From contig CALEYL010000026.1 in NCBI GenBank assembly GCA_937926205.1, positions 1-26,957 of the forward strand: a stretch of 26,957 nucleotides of DNA, in the 5' to 3' direction. The translations under genes were made by a program, and so were the position numbers. Positions within the stretch are counted from its first letter, which is position 1. Every line of letters begins with the position of its first letter. The DNA comes from an uncultured Saprospiraceae bacterium. Its GTDB lineage: Bacteria > Bacteroidota > Bacteroidia > Chitinophagales > Saprospiraceae. The notes under the pieces are model-generated. The model did not search any database. It saw nothing but the letters and a program-made list of their open reading frames with translations, and had not been told where the DNA came from. Positions 15,372 through 23,587 of this stretch are shown piece after piece.

Positions 15372-16121
15372 TCATTTTTTGATCTCCCCGGCCAGCAAAT
15401 ATCCGGCTATGATAAAGCCCGTTTTTTGCAGGGTTGCCATGGAAGCCGCATTGTCAATTCTGCAGCGGGCTGCAGGAATTCGACCCGAAAGATAACATTC
15501 CCGCTTGAGTTCCTGCAGCAAAAAACTGCCCAGTCCGCGATTCCGGAAACCCGCTGCGACTTCCATATACAAGTCTGCGAAAGGTGGATTGTAGTGTCCG
15601 AAAAACCCGCCGGTGGCAACAACCACACCCTCTGATTCGAGTAAATAGTCCCCGACCGGTTCCGTTTGATGATCAAAGATGGCATCTTCAGGCCTTTTTT
15701 TGCGAAAAATTACTTCCGGAAGTAAGTATTCCGTAACAGGTTGATCTTCAAATAAGACAGCAGAAGCTTCGATGTTTTGAAAAAAACGATATGCCAGCGA
15801 AGTGAAAAATGGAACATTACTCTGGCATTCCACATACCCTGCCTTCGAGGCTTCGAGCAAAGCCCCGAAAGCCGGGATGGCATGCTTTCTGAAAGTCGGA
15901 ATGAGGTAAAATTCGAAAACGGTATCCCTTGCAGCAAGGCTTTCGAAGCCTTTTATGGCGCCATAGCCGATTTCAACACCCGCCGCAGTCAGCAAATAGA
16001 GATCAGACCAATTGCGTTCATGACATGCATGGTACCGGATCTGGCAATTGGCTTCCTGCAGGAACAATTCGCGGAGTTGGCGGATGCCTGCTAATGTTGT
16101 TTTGACTGCCTTTATTTGCAT
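15372..16121 (-). CDS. GNAT acetyltransferase, two-domain
   Basis: 249 residues. The C-terminal half holds the active-looking GNAT fold: DLYMEVAAGFRNRGLGSFLL with acetyl-CoA loop RNRGLG at 193-198, then CRIDNAASMATLQKTGF (the N-x-A/S-S pattern at the end of the fold). The N-terminal half (about 30-125) resembles a second, degenerate GNAT module (GYGAIKG and FEFYLIPTFRKHA). The substrate is unknown. It starts 18 bp after the stop of the secreted unknown at 16140, so cotranscription is likely. Confidence 0.83.
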   Translation of the reverse strand: MQIKAVKTTLAGIRQLRELFLQEANCQIRYHACHERNWSDLYLLTAAGVEIGYGAIKGFESLAARDTVFEFYLIPTFRKHAIPAFGALLEASKAGYVECQSNVPFFTSLAYRFFQNIEASAVLFEDQPVTEYLLPEVIFRKKRPEDAIFDHQTEPVGDYLLESEGVVVATGGFFGHYNPPFADLYMEVAAGFRNRGLGSFLLQELKRECYLSGRIPAARCRIDNAASMATLQKTGFIIAGYLLAGEIKK

Positions 16122-16139
16122 AGTCTGTTCGAAACTGCC

Positions 16140-17612
16140 TCATTTGACTTTTATCTTAGACGAAATGTAGGCGGGCAGGGCGCTTACGGCATTTGCTAAT
16201 TTCTCATTATTAGCTGCTTTTTTCCCTTCATCGTCCAGATTGTAATTGTAATTCAGAAACAGATAATACATCAATACCCTGTTGTAATCATCAAGGTCAT
16301 TGTCTGCAATCATTTCCAGCATTTTCGCTTCCATTTCCTCCGCCTGAAGGGTCTCAGACATGGCCCTTCCCAGCCTTCCGATGCTGCCAAAATAGTGATT
16401 GTTGCTCGGATTTTCTATTCTCAAACTGATTCCTAAAAGCAAATCCAGTACATTGATGTCCAGAACTTCCAATTCCCGGATATAAGTTTTTCGCCCTTCC
16501 CAGGCATAACTGCCGTCAGATGCTCTTTCAAACCTGTCGTTCATGATGTCCAGGTGTGCACGTAGGAACAATTCCCAACTAGTCGTTTCAGCTGACAGCC
16601 GGGCGATGTTCAGGGCATGAATCCGGGGGCTTTGATCCATGCTGCAAAAACCCGTAACAATGCGGTTTCTTTTGAGCTCCAGCGCATTTTTCGGCGAATC
16701 ATAAAGTTCTACGTATTCTTCAAATTCATCATCTGAATTACCTTTTTTCAATGCCTCTGTGAGGGCTTCTTTCAGGAGTATTTGAAAACGGGGATCCTGT
16801 TTGTTCAGACTGTCAACCCGAATCAGCCTCAGCGAGTCCCATATCAGCATGTTTTCCCAGGATTTTTCGAAGTCATTTTCATCGTATTCCGGCTTTTGGG
16901 TGGCTTTATTAACATAGTCCATAAAAGTGGCCATTGCGGGGCCTTGTTCGGACAAATATCTGTTTTCGTACCTTTCCGGATTTTCATAAAATATTTGCGT
17001 TGAGGTATCGACCATGCAATCGGAATACTGAATCATGCGTGCATATTTTTCCGGTATGGGGCGCTGTGAAAAATCTTCTGTGAAATAAAATGCGCTGATT
17101 GATTCAGGGTTGAATTTGCTCTTGCTGTGGTATTCCAGTACCCATTTTCCCTTCACGGATTTGTCGTATTCGTTCTGGCTATTGCCATCAAACTCAAATT
17201 GGTATCCGCTGCTGCCGTCAAATCCCAAACTACGCAATTCAAAAACATCATTCCCTTTATAATCCTCGTATTTAAACTTCACGACCACCAAATCTTTTTC
17301 CGTTTTTGCTTGATCATACTTTTGAACAAAAGCCTCATAGGAAATACCCGCTTCGATGTCATTTTTGGCAGCTTTAACATCCTTCTTTTCAAGTGAAATA
17401 AAATGTGCTTTGGCCTGTGGTATGGACAGGTAAACTTTGTCCAAATCACAGACTTTGAATTTTAAGTTCAGGGAGTCTACAATGTGTTTTAATTGCGTTA
17501 CGGTATTGTCGGAATAAATCAAACCGTTTGGGTAGCTTTCAAATTCCGAATTCTGGGCCGCACAAAATATTCCGGAAAATGCTAAAAAGAGCAGGCTGAT
17601 GTACTGTTTCAT
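16140..17612 (-). CDS. Secreted protein of unknown function
   Basis: 490 residues with a signal peptide (MKQYISLLFLAFSGIFCAAQ; likely cleavage after CAAQ). The mature part is acidic and helix-rich after residue 210, with an early alpha/beta region (30-190) containing VVVKFKYEDYKG. I recognise no domain or catalytic motif. Length and composition suit a periplasmic or surface protein. A short 18-bp gap to the following GNAT gene suggests a transcript of two genes. Confidence 0.82.
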   Translation of the reverse strand: MKQYISLLFLAFSGIFCAAQNSEFESYPNGLIYSDNTVTQLKHIVDSLNLKFKVCDLDKVYLSIPQAKAHFISLEKKDVKAAKNDIEAGISYEAFVQKYDQAKTEKDLVVVKFKYEDYKGNDVFELRSLGFDGSSGYQFEFDGNSQNEYDKSVKGKWVLEYHSKSKFNPESISAFYFTEDFSQRPIPEKYARMIQYSDCMVDTSTQIFYENPERYENRYLSEQGPAMATFMDYVNKATQKPEYDENDFEKSWENMLIWDSLRLIRVDSLNKQDPRFQILLKEALTEALKKGNSDDEFEEYVELYDSPKNALELKRNRIVTGFCSMDQSPRIHALNIARLSAETTSWELFLRAHLDIMNDRFERASDGSYAWEGRKTYIRELEVLDINVLDLLLGISLRIENPSNNHYFGSIGRLGRAMSETLQAEEMEAKMLEMIADNDLDDYNRVLMYYLFLNYNYNLDDEGKKAANNEKLANAVSALPAYISSKIKVK

Positions 17613-17719
17613 TGTGTAAAGGTTTAAAATGGGTTAAGCAATAGGTTTCTGTGTGTAAAACACATAACGAAGGGATGCGTCCTAAGGCACATTTTGGTGT
17701 GTTAACGTTTAAAAAGCTG

Positions 17720-18292
17720 TTAGATGATTTTCGAAACGATGGTTCTTAACTCAGGAATCAGCTGCATTTCAAACCAGTTATTCCTGGACATCCAACGGAA
17801 ATTTAGCGGAGAGGGGTGAGGCAGGGGGAGGCGTTTGTCCGGTAAATAGGCCTCCCAACGGCGAACCGTTTCTGTGAGATTCTTTTCGGTTCGCCCCTTC
17901 AGATAAGCATCCTGGGCATATTTTCCGATCAGCAAGGTGAGTTGGACAGACGGCATCAGCGTTAGAAGTCTGGCATGCCAGGCCGGTGCGCATTCGTGAC
18001 GTGGAGGCAGATCGCCTGTTTTGCCTTTGCCCGGATAACAAAATCCCATTGGTACGAGGGCAAATAAACCAGGGTCGTAGAACTGTCCCTTGTCCACGCC
18101 AAGCCAATTGCGGAGCGTATTGCCACTGGCGTCCTGCCAGGGAATTCCGCTTTCGTGCACAGCGCTGCCGGGCGCCTGACCAATAATCAGGATGCGGCTG
18201 TTCGCTGAGGCCTGTAACACAGGGCGCGGTGCATGGGGCAGCTGTGTACGGCAGATTTGGCAGGCCCGGATTTCTTTGAGCAGGTCTTCCAT
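17720..18292 (-). CDS. Uracil-DNA glycosylase superfamily protein with four-cysteine Fe-S signature
   Basis: 190 residues. Motif 1 is IIGQAPG (36-42) and motif 2 is LPHPSPLNFRW (157-167), the two catalytic loops of the UDG superfamily. Cysteines at 11, 14, 85 and 101 follow C-x2-C...C-x15-C, the spacing that binds a 4Fe-4S cluster in family 4 glycosylases. It excises uracil or related damage from DNA. It has its own promoter with a near-leaderless start. Motif 1 lacks the catalytic Glu of classical family 4 (GEAPG), as Gln38-Ala replaces Glu-Ala, so the exact subfamily is uncertain. Confidence 0.87.
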   Translation of the reverse strand: MEDLLKEIRACQICRTQLPHAPRPVLQASANSRILIIGQAPGSAVHESGIPWQDASGNTLRNWLGVDKGQFYDPGLFALVPMGFCYPGKGKTGDLPPRHECAPAWHARLLTLMPSVQLTLLIGKYAQDAYLKGRTEKNLTETVRRWEAYLPDKRLPLPHPSPLNFRWMSRNNWFEMQLIPELRTIVSKII

Positions 18293-18299
18293 AATACCC

Positions 18300-18332
18300 C
18301 AAAAGTAACAAAGAAATCAGCCTGGAGACAAA
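18300..18332 (-). promoter_or_regulatory. Promoter of the UDG gene
   Basis: TTTG (18332-18329), a 21-bp spacer and TACTTTTG (18307-18300) match the Bacteroidota consensus on the minus strand. The ATG at 18292 is 7 bp past the -7 box, predicting a leaderless or nearly leaderless mRNA. The spacer is slightly long. Confidence 0.5.
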
Positions 18333-18340
18333 CGTAATGG

Positions 18341-19165
18341 CTATGCTTTTCCGGCAGCCCGCTGGTGTTTCGTCATCGCACCCATTACCAGCTTCATGAC
18401 GCGAACCTTTCCCCAGCGGGGCAAAGTGCGGAGGGAGCCAACTAAAAATTTGGTCAGAAAACCGGGCAGGACAGTCGTTTTCCGCCCCAGCGCTTTTAGG
18501 ATGGGTACCCCTATATCTGATGGTTTCAGCGCATTTCCCAGCACCATATCAGCCCGTTCGGCAAAGCCGCTGTGAACCGGAGCTGGTGCGGCAGCCAGCA
18601 CATCCACGCCATAGGGTTGCAACTCCAGAGCCAGGGCTTCGGCCAATGATTGTACATACGCCTTGGTAGCTGCGTAATGCGCTGCATACGGCGCTCCCTG
18701 AAAAGCGACAATTGAACTCATCAATACAATGCCCCCGCGCTTCTGGCCGGCGAACAAACGGCTGAAGTGGTGGGTGAGCATTACCAGCGCGGTGCAATTT
18801 ACCTGCAAGACATCTAAAATTTCCTGTGGCTGATTTTCTATAAATAGCCCCGGGGTAGCATAGCCTGCAGAAGCGACCAATAGTCCGACGTCCAGGTCTT
18901 CCGCCGCCGCAATCACCTGTTCAATGCCCTTTTTTTCAGACAAATCCGCTGCAACAACACGGGTGTCTATCCCGTACTGTTTTTTTAAATCCGAAGCTAA
19001 GGCCTCCAGTAAATCGTGGCGCCGGGCGCTCAGTAAAACGTTCAGGCCGGATTCAGCCAGTCGCTCAGCCAGTTCACGGCCAATTCCTGAAGATGCGCCG
19101 GTCACTATAGCCCAGGGTCCGTATGTTGATTTTAAGCGTGCCCGCTCTGATTTGGAAAGTACCAT
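18341..19165 (-). CDS. Short-chain dehydrogenase/reductase
   Basis: 274 residues from ATG 19165. A longer frame to TTG 19231 adds an implausible N-terminus. The Rossmann motif TGASSGIG lies at 22-29, the catalytic Ser at about 151 in MSSIVAF, and the YAATK motif gives Tyr164 and Lys168. ADLSE is the cofactor-adenine contact, and SARR after the second strand suggests NADP(H). The C-terminal LGRKTTVLPGFLTKFLVG resembles SDRs acting on lipid-like or steroid-like substrates. The substrate is unknown. It lies 70 bp downstream of a Crp/Fnr regulator. Confidence 0.9.
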   Translation of the reverse strand: MVLSKSERARLKSTYGPWAIVTGASSGIGRELAERLAESGLNVLLSARRHDLLEALASDLKKQYGIDTRVVAADLSEKKGIEQVIAAAEDLDVGLLVASAGYATPGLFIENQPQEILDVLQVNCTALVMLTHHFSRLFAGQKRGGIVLMSSIVAFQGAPYAAHYAATKAYVQSLAEALALELQPYGVDVLAAAPAPVHSGFAERADMVLGNALKPSDIGVPILKALGRKTTVLPGFLTKFLVGSLRTLPRWGKVRVMKLVMGAMTKHQRAAGKA

Positions 19166-19235
19166 ATCGTTTTCGTGTTGATAAAAGTTTGTGCAAAGCT
19201 CGGCACGCTTGAAGGCACGAAACGATAACAAATGT

Positions 19236-19814
19236 TTAGATAGTAGCAGATACAGCTTTTTTCAGGCGACTGAGGTGCACCGGAGTAATGCCGATGTAGG
19301 AAGCAATCATGTGTTGCGGTGCGCGGTTGTGGATGTTGGGAAAAATTTGGGTGATGTGGCCGTATCTCATCCTGGCCGTTTGGCTGTACAGGTTGATGAT
19401 TCTGGTGTCCAGATAGATGAAATAATACTCGGCGATCAGGCGCCCCAGCTTATCTCCTTCTTTGAGGTTTTGATACCCCCATTCGATGACCGGCCTTGGC
19501 AGAACAATAGTCTCTGTTTCTTCCAATGCCTGAAGGGAATATTGTGCGGGTGTTTTTTGCAAAAAACTGGAATAATCTGCGATAAACTGATTCTCCAAAG
19601 CAAAATGAGTGGTGTGTTCGACGCCGTTAACGTCTGTAATCATCACCCTGATAATGCCGCGTTTGATAAAAAAAATCTCATTGGCGACGCGATCGGGCAC
19701 ACTTAACAATGCTTTCTTTTTGAACGTCTTATGGTAACAATCCTTCAATAATCCGGTCATTTCCTCGTCTGAAATTGCAATCATTTGCCGAATGGCGAGC
19801 TCAAGCTGTTTCAT
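19236..19814 (-). CDS. Crp/Fnr family transcriptional regulator
   Basis: 192 residues from ATG 19814 (MKQLELAIRQM). Upstream in-frame residues to 19889 look non-coding. The cyclic-nucleotide-binding beta-roll spans about 30-115 (FFIKRGIIRVMITDVNG, HFALENQFIADYSSFL). The C-terminal HTH is about 165-190: HMIASYIGITPVHLSRLKK. Such proteins in Bacteroidota often lack cAMP contacts and sense other signals. It may regulate the SDR gene just downstream. Confidence 0.9.
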   Translation of the reverse strand: MKQLELAIRQMIAISDEEMTGLLKDCYHKTFKKKALLSVPDRVANEIFFIKRGIIRVMITDVNGVEHTTHFALENQFIADYSSFLQKTPAQYSLQALEETETIVLPRPVIEWGYQNLKEGDKLGRLIAEYYFIYLDTRIINLYSQTARMRYGHITQIFPNIHNRAPQHMIASYIGITPVHLSRLKKAVSATI

Positions 19815-19907
19815 GATGTTGCTTTCGTTTGAAGGTTCTTCTGTGTTCCCGGCTATAACAACGGATGAGCAAACATGTTGTGGGGGCATTTTCCAGCTTA
19901 TGTTACT

Positions 19908-20381
19908 CTAATTTTTCTTCAGCTGTTCCATCATCTTCAGAATGCGTTCTGCTTTTGTTGTGTCGGTTTTTGCCTCATAAATCCAGTCCAGCCAGGCTTT
20001 TTTTTCGCCCTCTGAAGAAGCCAGAAAAGCCTGATAGACCGCCGGGGCTTCGTCTTCAAAGCAGGCCAGAATTTCTTCGGGAATTTCCAGGGCATCGTCA
20101 TCGGCGTATAGCACAACCTGCACAAAATCGCCTTCCTGCTTGCCGATTTTTTTCCGGATTTCGGCTTTCACGGGCAGGAACAATTGGCCGTTTCCCATGG
20201 GCATGAGTTTGTAATGCTTTAAAGGATAGCCATCAATGCTGCCTTTTACTTTTACCCAGCCAAAGGGATTGTTTTTGTTCTGCAGGACTTCCGGAATGGC
20301 GGCATAAACCCAGCCGCCTTTGCCGGGGAATTTTTGCAGGAGGTAGGTCTGGTTGACTAAAGGTTGTTCGTCGTTTTTCAT
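19908..20381 (-). CDS. DUF1905 / YdeI-like protein
   Basis: 157 residues. The N-terminal two-thirds match DUF1905 (GGWVYAAIPEVL, FGWVKVKGSIDGYPLKHYKL, then LPVKAEIRKKIGKQEGDFVQVVLYAD), a beta-barrel found in bacteroidal proteins. The C-terminal third (AVYQAFLASSEGEKKAWLDWI, then KAERILKMMEQL) is the YdeI/OmpD-associated (DUF4287-like) helical part. Function unknown. Confidence 0.85.
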   Translation of the reverse strand: MKNDEQPLVNQTYLLQKFPGKGGWVYAAIPEVLQNKNNPFGWVKVKGSIDGYPLKHYKLMPMGNGQLFLPVKAEIRKKIGKQEGDFVQVVLYADDDALEIPEEILACFEDEAPAVYQAFLASSEGEKKAWLDWIYEAKTDTTKAERILKMMEQLKKN

Positions 20382-20487
20382 TTCTTACATAACTCAGATG
20401 AGGAGCATCCTGGTTGAGTACGTGGTTAAAATTAAGCTCTAAACTGTTCGTAGGCTTCCTGAAGTTTATTCGTTCCACGAAAAATGA

Positions 20488-20627
20488 CACGGAGTTCCAC
20501 GGAGTAAACGCGGAGTTTCACGGAGTTTTATGACGTGATTCGCGAAACGGAAGGCTTTACTCCGCGACACACAAGAGTCCACGGAGGCTATCGGACTTAC
20601 CCGACCAGCGGGTAAAGACAGACGCCA
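20488..20627. repeat. Intergenic repeat: tandem CACGGAGT-type units plus conserved tail
   Basis: About four 10-11 bp units related to CACGGAGTTT run from 20488 to 20531. The last part, 20508-20531, includes a 24-base stretch identical to 22031-22054. Further on, GCGACACACAAGAGTCCACGG parallels the GCGACAAAAAGGAGTCTGCGG segment near 22112. The end (GCTATCGG ... GGGTAAAGACAG, 20587-20619) matches 25322-25361. The rest of the 273-bp gap holds nothing I can name. It lies 27 bp downstream of cbpM. Confidence 0.75.
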
Positions 20628-20654
20628 TGCAGATAATGGGGCGATCCCGCTTCA

Positions 20655-20948
20655 TCAGTTTTCATAAATCCGTAAGCGGTTCGTTACAGAAATCAATTCA
20701 TTTTGTAAAGCCTCTAATTTTTGAAGCAAATTTAAGGCAACATCAATGCCTTCAAGATTGACGTTCAGTTCGCGGTGCATCCGGATCATTTTTTCCAAAT
20801 CGTGTATGCTGTCCAGATGGATGCATTGCGCCTGCCCGATGATTTCGATTTCGATCAATCCGATTTCATACAGGCTGCTGAAAAACGACAATTCTACCTG
20901 ATAATGCCGGCACAGGCTTTCTATGGGTATGAAGTTTTCAGCATTCAT
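20655..20948 (-). CDS. cbpM: Chaperone modulator CbpM
   Basis: 97 residues. IPIESLCRHYQVELSFFSSL is a MerR-like helix-turn-helix, followed by IHDLEKMIRMHRELNVNLEGIDVAL, the pattern of CbpM, then a C-terminal helix (LLQKLEALQNELISVTNRL). CbpM binds the J domain of CbpA and blocks both its DNA binding and co-chaperone action. The start overlaps the cbpA stop by 4 bp (ATGA), which fits coupled translation with its target. Confidence 0.9.
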   Translation of the reverse strand: MNAENFIPIESLCRHYQVELSFFSSLYEIGLIEIEIIGQAQCIHLDSIHDLEKMIRMHRELNVNLEGIDVALNLLQKLEALQNELISVTNRLRIYEN

Positions 20949-21844
20949 GGCTTTCTCAATTTAGACAGTTCCGTAAACAATGCCTTTTCTTTTTCGCTGA
21001 GGTTTTTGGGGAGCACGATCTGGTAGGTCAGGTATAAATCGCCAAATTCTCCTTCCTTTTTGTAAACCGGAAAACCTTTGCCTTTCAGTTTTACTTTGGT
21101 TCCGTTTTGCGTTTCCGGGCTTACTTTCAGTTTCACTTTCCCGTCAAATGTATCAGCGGTAATCTCTCCGCCCAGCAAAGCCGTATACAAATCCAAATCA
21201 ACCGTTGCATAGAGGTTGTCGTTGTCCAGCTTGAATTTTGTGTGATTTTCAATGGAAAACCGGATGTGCAAATCTCCCCTCGGTCCGCCATTGACGCCTT
21301 CGCCGCCGTGTCCTTTGATTTTGATGACCTGCCCGTTTTTAACGCCTGCAGGAATGGTGAGCCGGATGTCTTTTCCGTTGACGCTTAAGGTGCGTTTGTG
21401 GGTTGTGTAAACGTCTTTTAAGTCGAGGTGCAACTCTGCCTGATAATCCTGTCCTCTGAATTTCACATTCCGGCGTCCTCCCCTTGCAGAGCCTGCGCCA
21501 AACATCGATTCAAAAAAGTCGGAATAATCTCCTTCGAAAAAGCTTCCGGATGTGTCCTGGTAAGCAGACCTGCCCTGCTGCTGGCGCTGTTGTTGTTGCG
21601 CCCGCTCAAAAGCTTCGGCGTGTTCCCAGTCTTTTCCGTATTTATCGTACTTCTTGCGGCTTTCAGGATTGCTCAATACCTCATTGGCTTCATTGATCTC
21701 CTTGAATTTTTTTTCCGCAGCTTTATCGTTAGGGTTTAAATCCGGATGGTACTTTCTGGCCAGTTTGCGGAACGCCTTTTTTATCTCCTCATCCGAGGCC
21801 GTTTTATCGACACCCAACACCTTGTAATAATCAATAAAATCCAT
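20945..21844 (-). CDS. cbpA: DnaJ-class curved DNA-binding co-chaperone CbpA
   Basis: 299 residues. The J domain spans about 1-68 with the HPD motif at 33-35 in KYHPDLNPND. A Gln-rich linker (about 83-92) follows. Two beta-sandwich client domains start near 125 (NVKFRGQDYQAELHLDLKDV), with LTIPAGVKNGQVIKIKGHG and LKGKGFPVYK as family signatures. There is no zinc finger, as expected for CbpA. It works with DnaK and binds nucleoid DNA. It is cotranscribed with its inhibitor cbpM. Confidence 0.95.
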   Translation of the reverse strand: MDFIDYYKVLGVDKTASDEEIKKAFRKLARKYHPDLNPNDKAAEKKFKEINEANEVLSNPESRKKYDKYGKDWEHAEAFERAQQQQRQQQGRSAYQDTSGSFFEGDYSDFFESMFGAGSARGGRRNVKFRGQDYQAELHLDLKDVYTTHKRTLSVNGKDIRLTIPAGVKNGQVIKIKGHGGEGVNGGPRGDLHIRFSIENHTKFKLDNDNLYATVDLDLYTALLGGEITADTFDGKVKLKVSPETQNGTKVKLKGKGFPVYKKEGEFGDLYLTYQIVLPKNLSEKEKALFTELSKLRKP

Positions 21845-21866
21845 GTTTTCGGTTTATTGTAATGGC

Positions 21867-21888
21867 TATCTTACCACGTAGCAAGATA
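21867..21888. promoter_or_regulatory. 22-bp imperfect palindrome upstream of cbpA
   Basis: TATCTT and AAGATA are perfect 6-base arms, and inner ACGT is symmetric, so 18 of 22 positions are paired. It lies 23-44 bp before the cbpA ATG. It could be an operator for a stress regulator; this is inference from symmetry and position only. Confidence 0.45.
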
Positions 21889-22030
21889 CGCATTTTTTGC
21901 CAAAAAAACGAACGCAATTTCATGCTGCCGAACATTTTTAATGTTCCTTTTAGCAGTTGATTATGGGCGCTATCCGAATCAGGGGCTAAGCTGTTTGCCT
22001 GCTTCTTAAGTTCATTCGGCGTGTAAGATT

Positions 22031-22140
22031 ACGCGGAGTTTCACGGAGTTTTATAGCGTTATTCATGAATCGGTGTGCTTAACTTAGCGAGGCTCCTCCC
22101 ACTCAGACTTTGCGACAAAAAGGAGTCTGCGGAGACGCTC
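22031..22140. repeat. Intergenic repeat related to 20488-20627
   Basis: The first 24 bases are identical to 20508-20531. A second block (GCGACAAAAAGGAGTCTGCGG near 22112) parallels the GCGAC...GAGTCCACGG block of the other copy. It ends 34 bp downstream of the YcxB-like gene stop. Confidence 0.75.
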
Positions 22141-22174
22141 CAATATTCGTTCTGGGCCCTCTTGTATATGGCTT

Positions 22175-22630
22175 TCAATAGCCGGCTTTCGCTTCAAAAA
22201 AAGCAATTTCTTCAGCGCTTAGACGGTCCTTGGTAAGGGTTATTCCAAAGGGGGCTTTCTGATTGACAATGAGCCAAATGCGGTTTTTCCTGCATTCTAT
22301 TTCTTTCACCCACGACCAGTCTTTTGTTTCTGTCAGGTCTTTGTTCAGGTGCTGAATGGTGATCTGGTCATTATCGAAGGTCACTTCTGCATCAAAATTG
22401 ATGCTTTTCCCTTGTTTTTTTGCGCTGAAATAAAGGAGGGGTAGCACGATCAGCAGGATGCCCAGAAAATAAAGCACAGCAGAAGGGATGATGTCCATCG
22501 CCCGGATGGGCTGGACATACCCCAAGATGACCGCTGCGATGAGGTATCGCCAAACGCTTTTTTTAACAAAGAAATAGGCCTTTGCGCGCAATACGTTATC
22601 GAAGTTTGACACCAGTCTTCGTGTGACCAT
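22175..22630 (-). CDS. YcxB-like membrane protein (second copy)
   Basis: 151 residues. An N-terminal part is followed by two hydrophobic spans (about 27-40 and 50-70). The soluble C-terminus matches YcxB-like proteins: FDAEVTFDNDQITIQHLN, then DWSWVKEIECRKNRIWLIVN, then FGITLTKDRLSAEEIAFF. The last stretch is the family's F-x-I-xK-xxL element. It is a distant paralogue of 14796-15341. Function unknown. Confidence 0.78.
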   Translation of the reverse strand: MVTRRLVSNFDNVLRAKAYFFVKKSVWRYLIAAVILGYVQPIRAMDIIPSAVLYFLGILLIVLPLLYFSAKKQGKSINFDAEVTFDNDQITIQHLNKDLTETKDWSWVKEIECRKNRIWLIVNQKAPFGITLTKDRLSAEEIAFFEAKAGY

Positions 22631-22647
22631 TTTGTTTTTTTATAGGC

Positions 22648-22682
22648 CAGATATGACAAATTTTCGAGATTTGTTATGTCTG
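22648..22682. repeat. 35-bp imperfect palindrome sharing its core with 3734-3770
   Basis: Arms starting CAGATATGA and ending TTATGTCTG flank CAAATTTT-C-GAGATTTG; 13 of 17 arm positions pair. The order (outer arm, CAAATTTT, single base, ATTTG-type half, outer arm) is that of the palindrome upstream of the KAP gene. It lies between the E2-like gene and the YcxB-like gene. No T-run follows on the minus strand, so a terminator is unlikely. Confidence 0.55.
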
Positions 22683-22753
22683 CATTACACAAAACCAATT
22701 GCAACAAAGAATAGCCAAAACAAAGCCATCAATTTCTGTCCCATCAGCATAGC

Positions 22754-23539
22754 TCACAAACCCACTCCATTTTCGATATTTTGCGACAACTCACTGATGA
22801 ACCGGGCCATCGGAGCGCCGTCTGCCACATCGTGGTCCAGGAGAATGGTCATGTTTAATATTTCTCTTATTTCAATTTTGCCCCCGACGACTACAGGTTT
22901 CTGAACCACCCCACTTAAGCCAAAGCATATTGGATGAACCGACGCGGGCACAAACCAGCCATTTACTTTTCCCATCATTCCAACAGAGGTCATGGCAACG
23001 TTCCCCATTTTAGCAAAGGCAAAACGCGGATGGCGGAGCAGGTACCGCCAAAAAAACCTTCTCGCAAATCCGGGAAGCGCATAGTAAAACCTTTCCAGCC
23101 GACTTGATTTTTTCTGAAGAACAATGTCTTTGTCCGTAAACGGCTTTTCTCTCGCATCCCTGATTTGGCGGGCAATTTCCTCCATGCTTTTTTCATTGGC
23201 TTTTTCAATGACAAGTGGGATGGGGATTTTATGACCCTGCATTTCTTTTTCGACAATCAGCGAAATGTTGATGTCTTTAAAGACAACCAGATTGTGCTTC
23301 CCTTTTAAATAAGCGGCAATATTTTCATGGTTTTTAAGGGTATCGCTAATGACCTTAATCAACCATGATGTAAAAGAAATTTGACGTTGCGCTTTCCTGA
23401 AATCAGCAATTTTTTCCCTGCCTGACGTGACATCAACTTCTATCAAAGCGGTGACATGGTGTTTTTGCTTTCCCATTTCAAAAACATCTATCGTCGCTAT
23501 CCTGGTTTTTGGAAATTCATGAATTTTATATCCTTCCAT
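22754..23539 (-). CDS. Stand-alone 2-oxoacid dehydrogenase E2-type acyltransferase domain protein
   Basis: 261 residues covering only the catalytic domain of dihydrolipoyl acyltransferases (chloramphenicol acetyltransferase-like fold). The active-site motif D-H-x-x-x-D-G is present as LLDHDVADGAPMARF with His236 and Asp240. ISFTSWLIKVISDTLKNHENIAAYL is the helical signature. There is no lipoyl domain, no E1/E3-binding domain and no pdh gene nearby, so it probably transfers acyl groups in another context. The substrate is unknown. It lies 48 bp downstream of an AraC-type gene. Confidence 0.85.
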   Translation of the reverse strand: MEGYKIHEFPKTRIATIDVFEMGKQKHHVTALIEVDVTSGREKIADFRKAQRQISFTSWLIKVISDTLKNHENIAAYLKGKHNLVVFKDINISLIVEKEMQGHKIPIPLVIEKANEKSMEEIARQIRDAREKPFTDKDIVLQKKSSRLERFYYALPGFARRFFWRYLLRHPRFAFAKMGNVAMTSVGMMGKVNGWFVPASVHPICFGLSGVVQKPVVVGGKIEIREILNMTILLDHDVADGAPMARFISELSQNIENGVGL

Positions 23540-23587
23540 GTGCCTGATTTGTCTTCAGTAGGGGTGATGGGACGCCTGGATATAAAA

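Larger units (their letters stand above)
21845..22174. other. 330-bp intergenic region upstream of cbpA: palindromes and repeat element
   Basis: No gene is seen here. From the cbpA side it contains the 22-bp palindrome described separately, a short perfect hairpin GAACATT-TTT-AATGTTC at 21930-21946 and the dispersed repeat at 22031-22140. I found no clear TAnnTTTG box at a fitting position for cbpA. Confidence 0.7.

Noticed and set aside
17778..18311. 177-codon minus-strand frame
   Set aside because: It is the UDG gene read in another frame.
22648..22682. Terminator for the E2-like gene
   Set aside because: The minus-strand sequence after the hairpin is A-rich; on the plus strand there is no T-run either.
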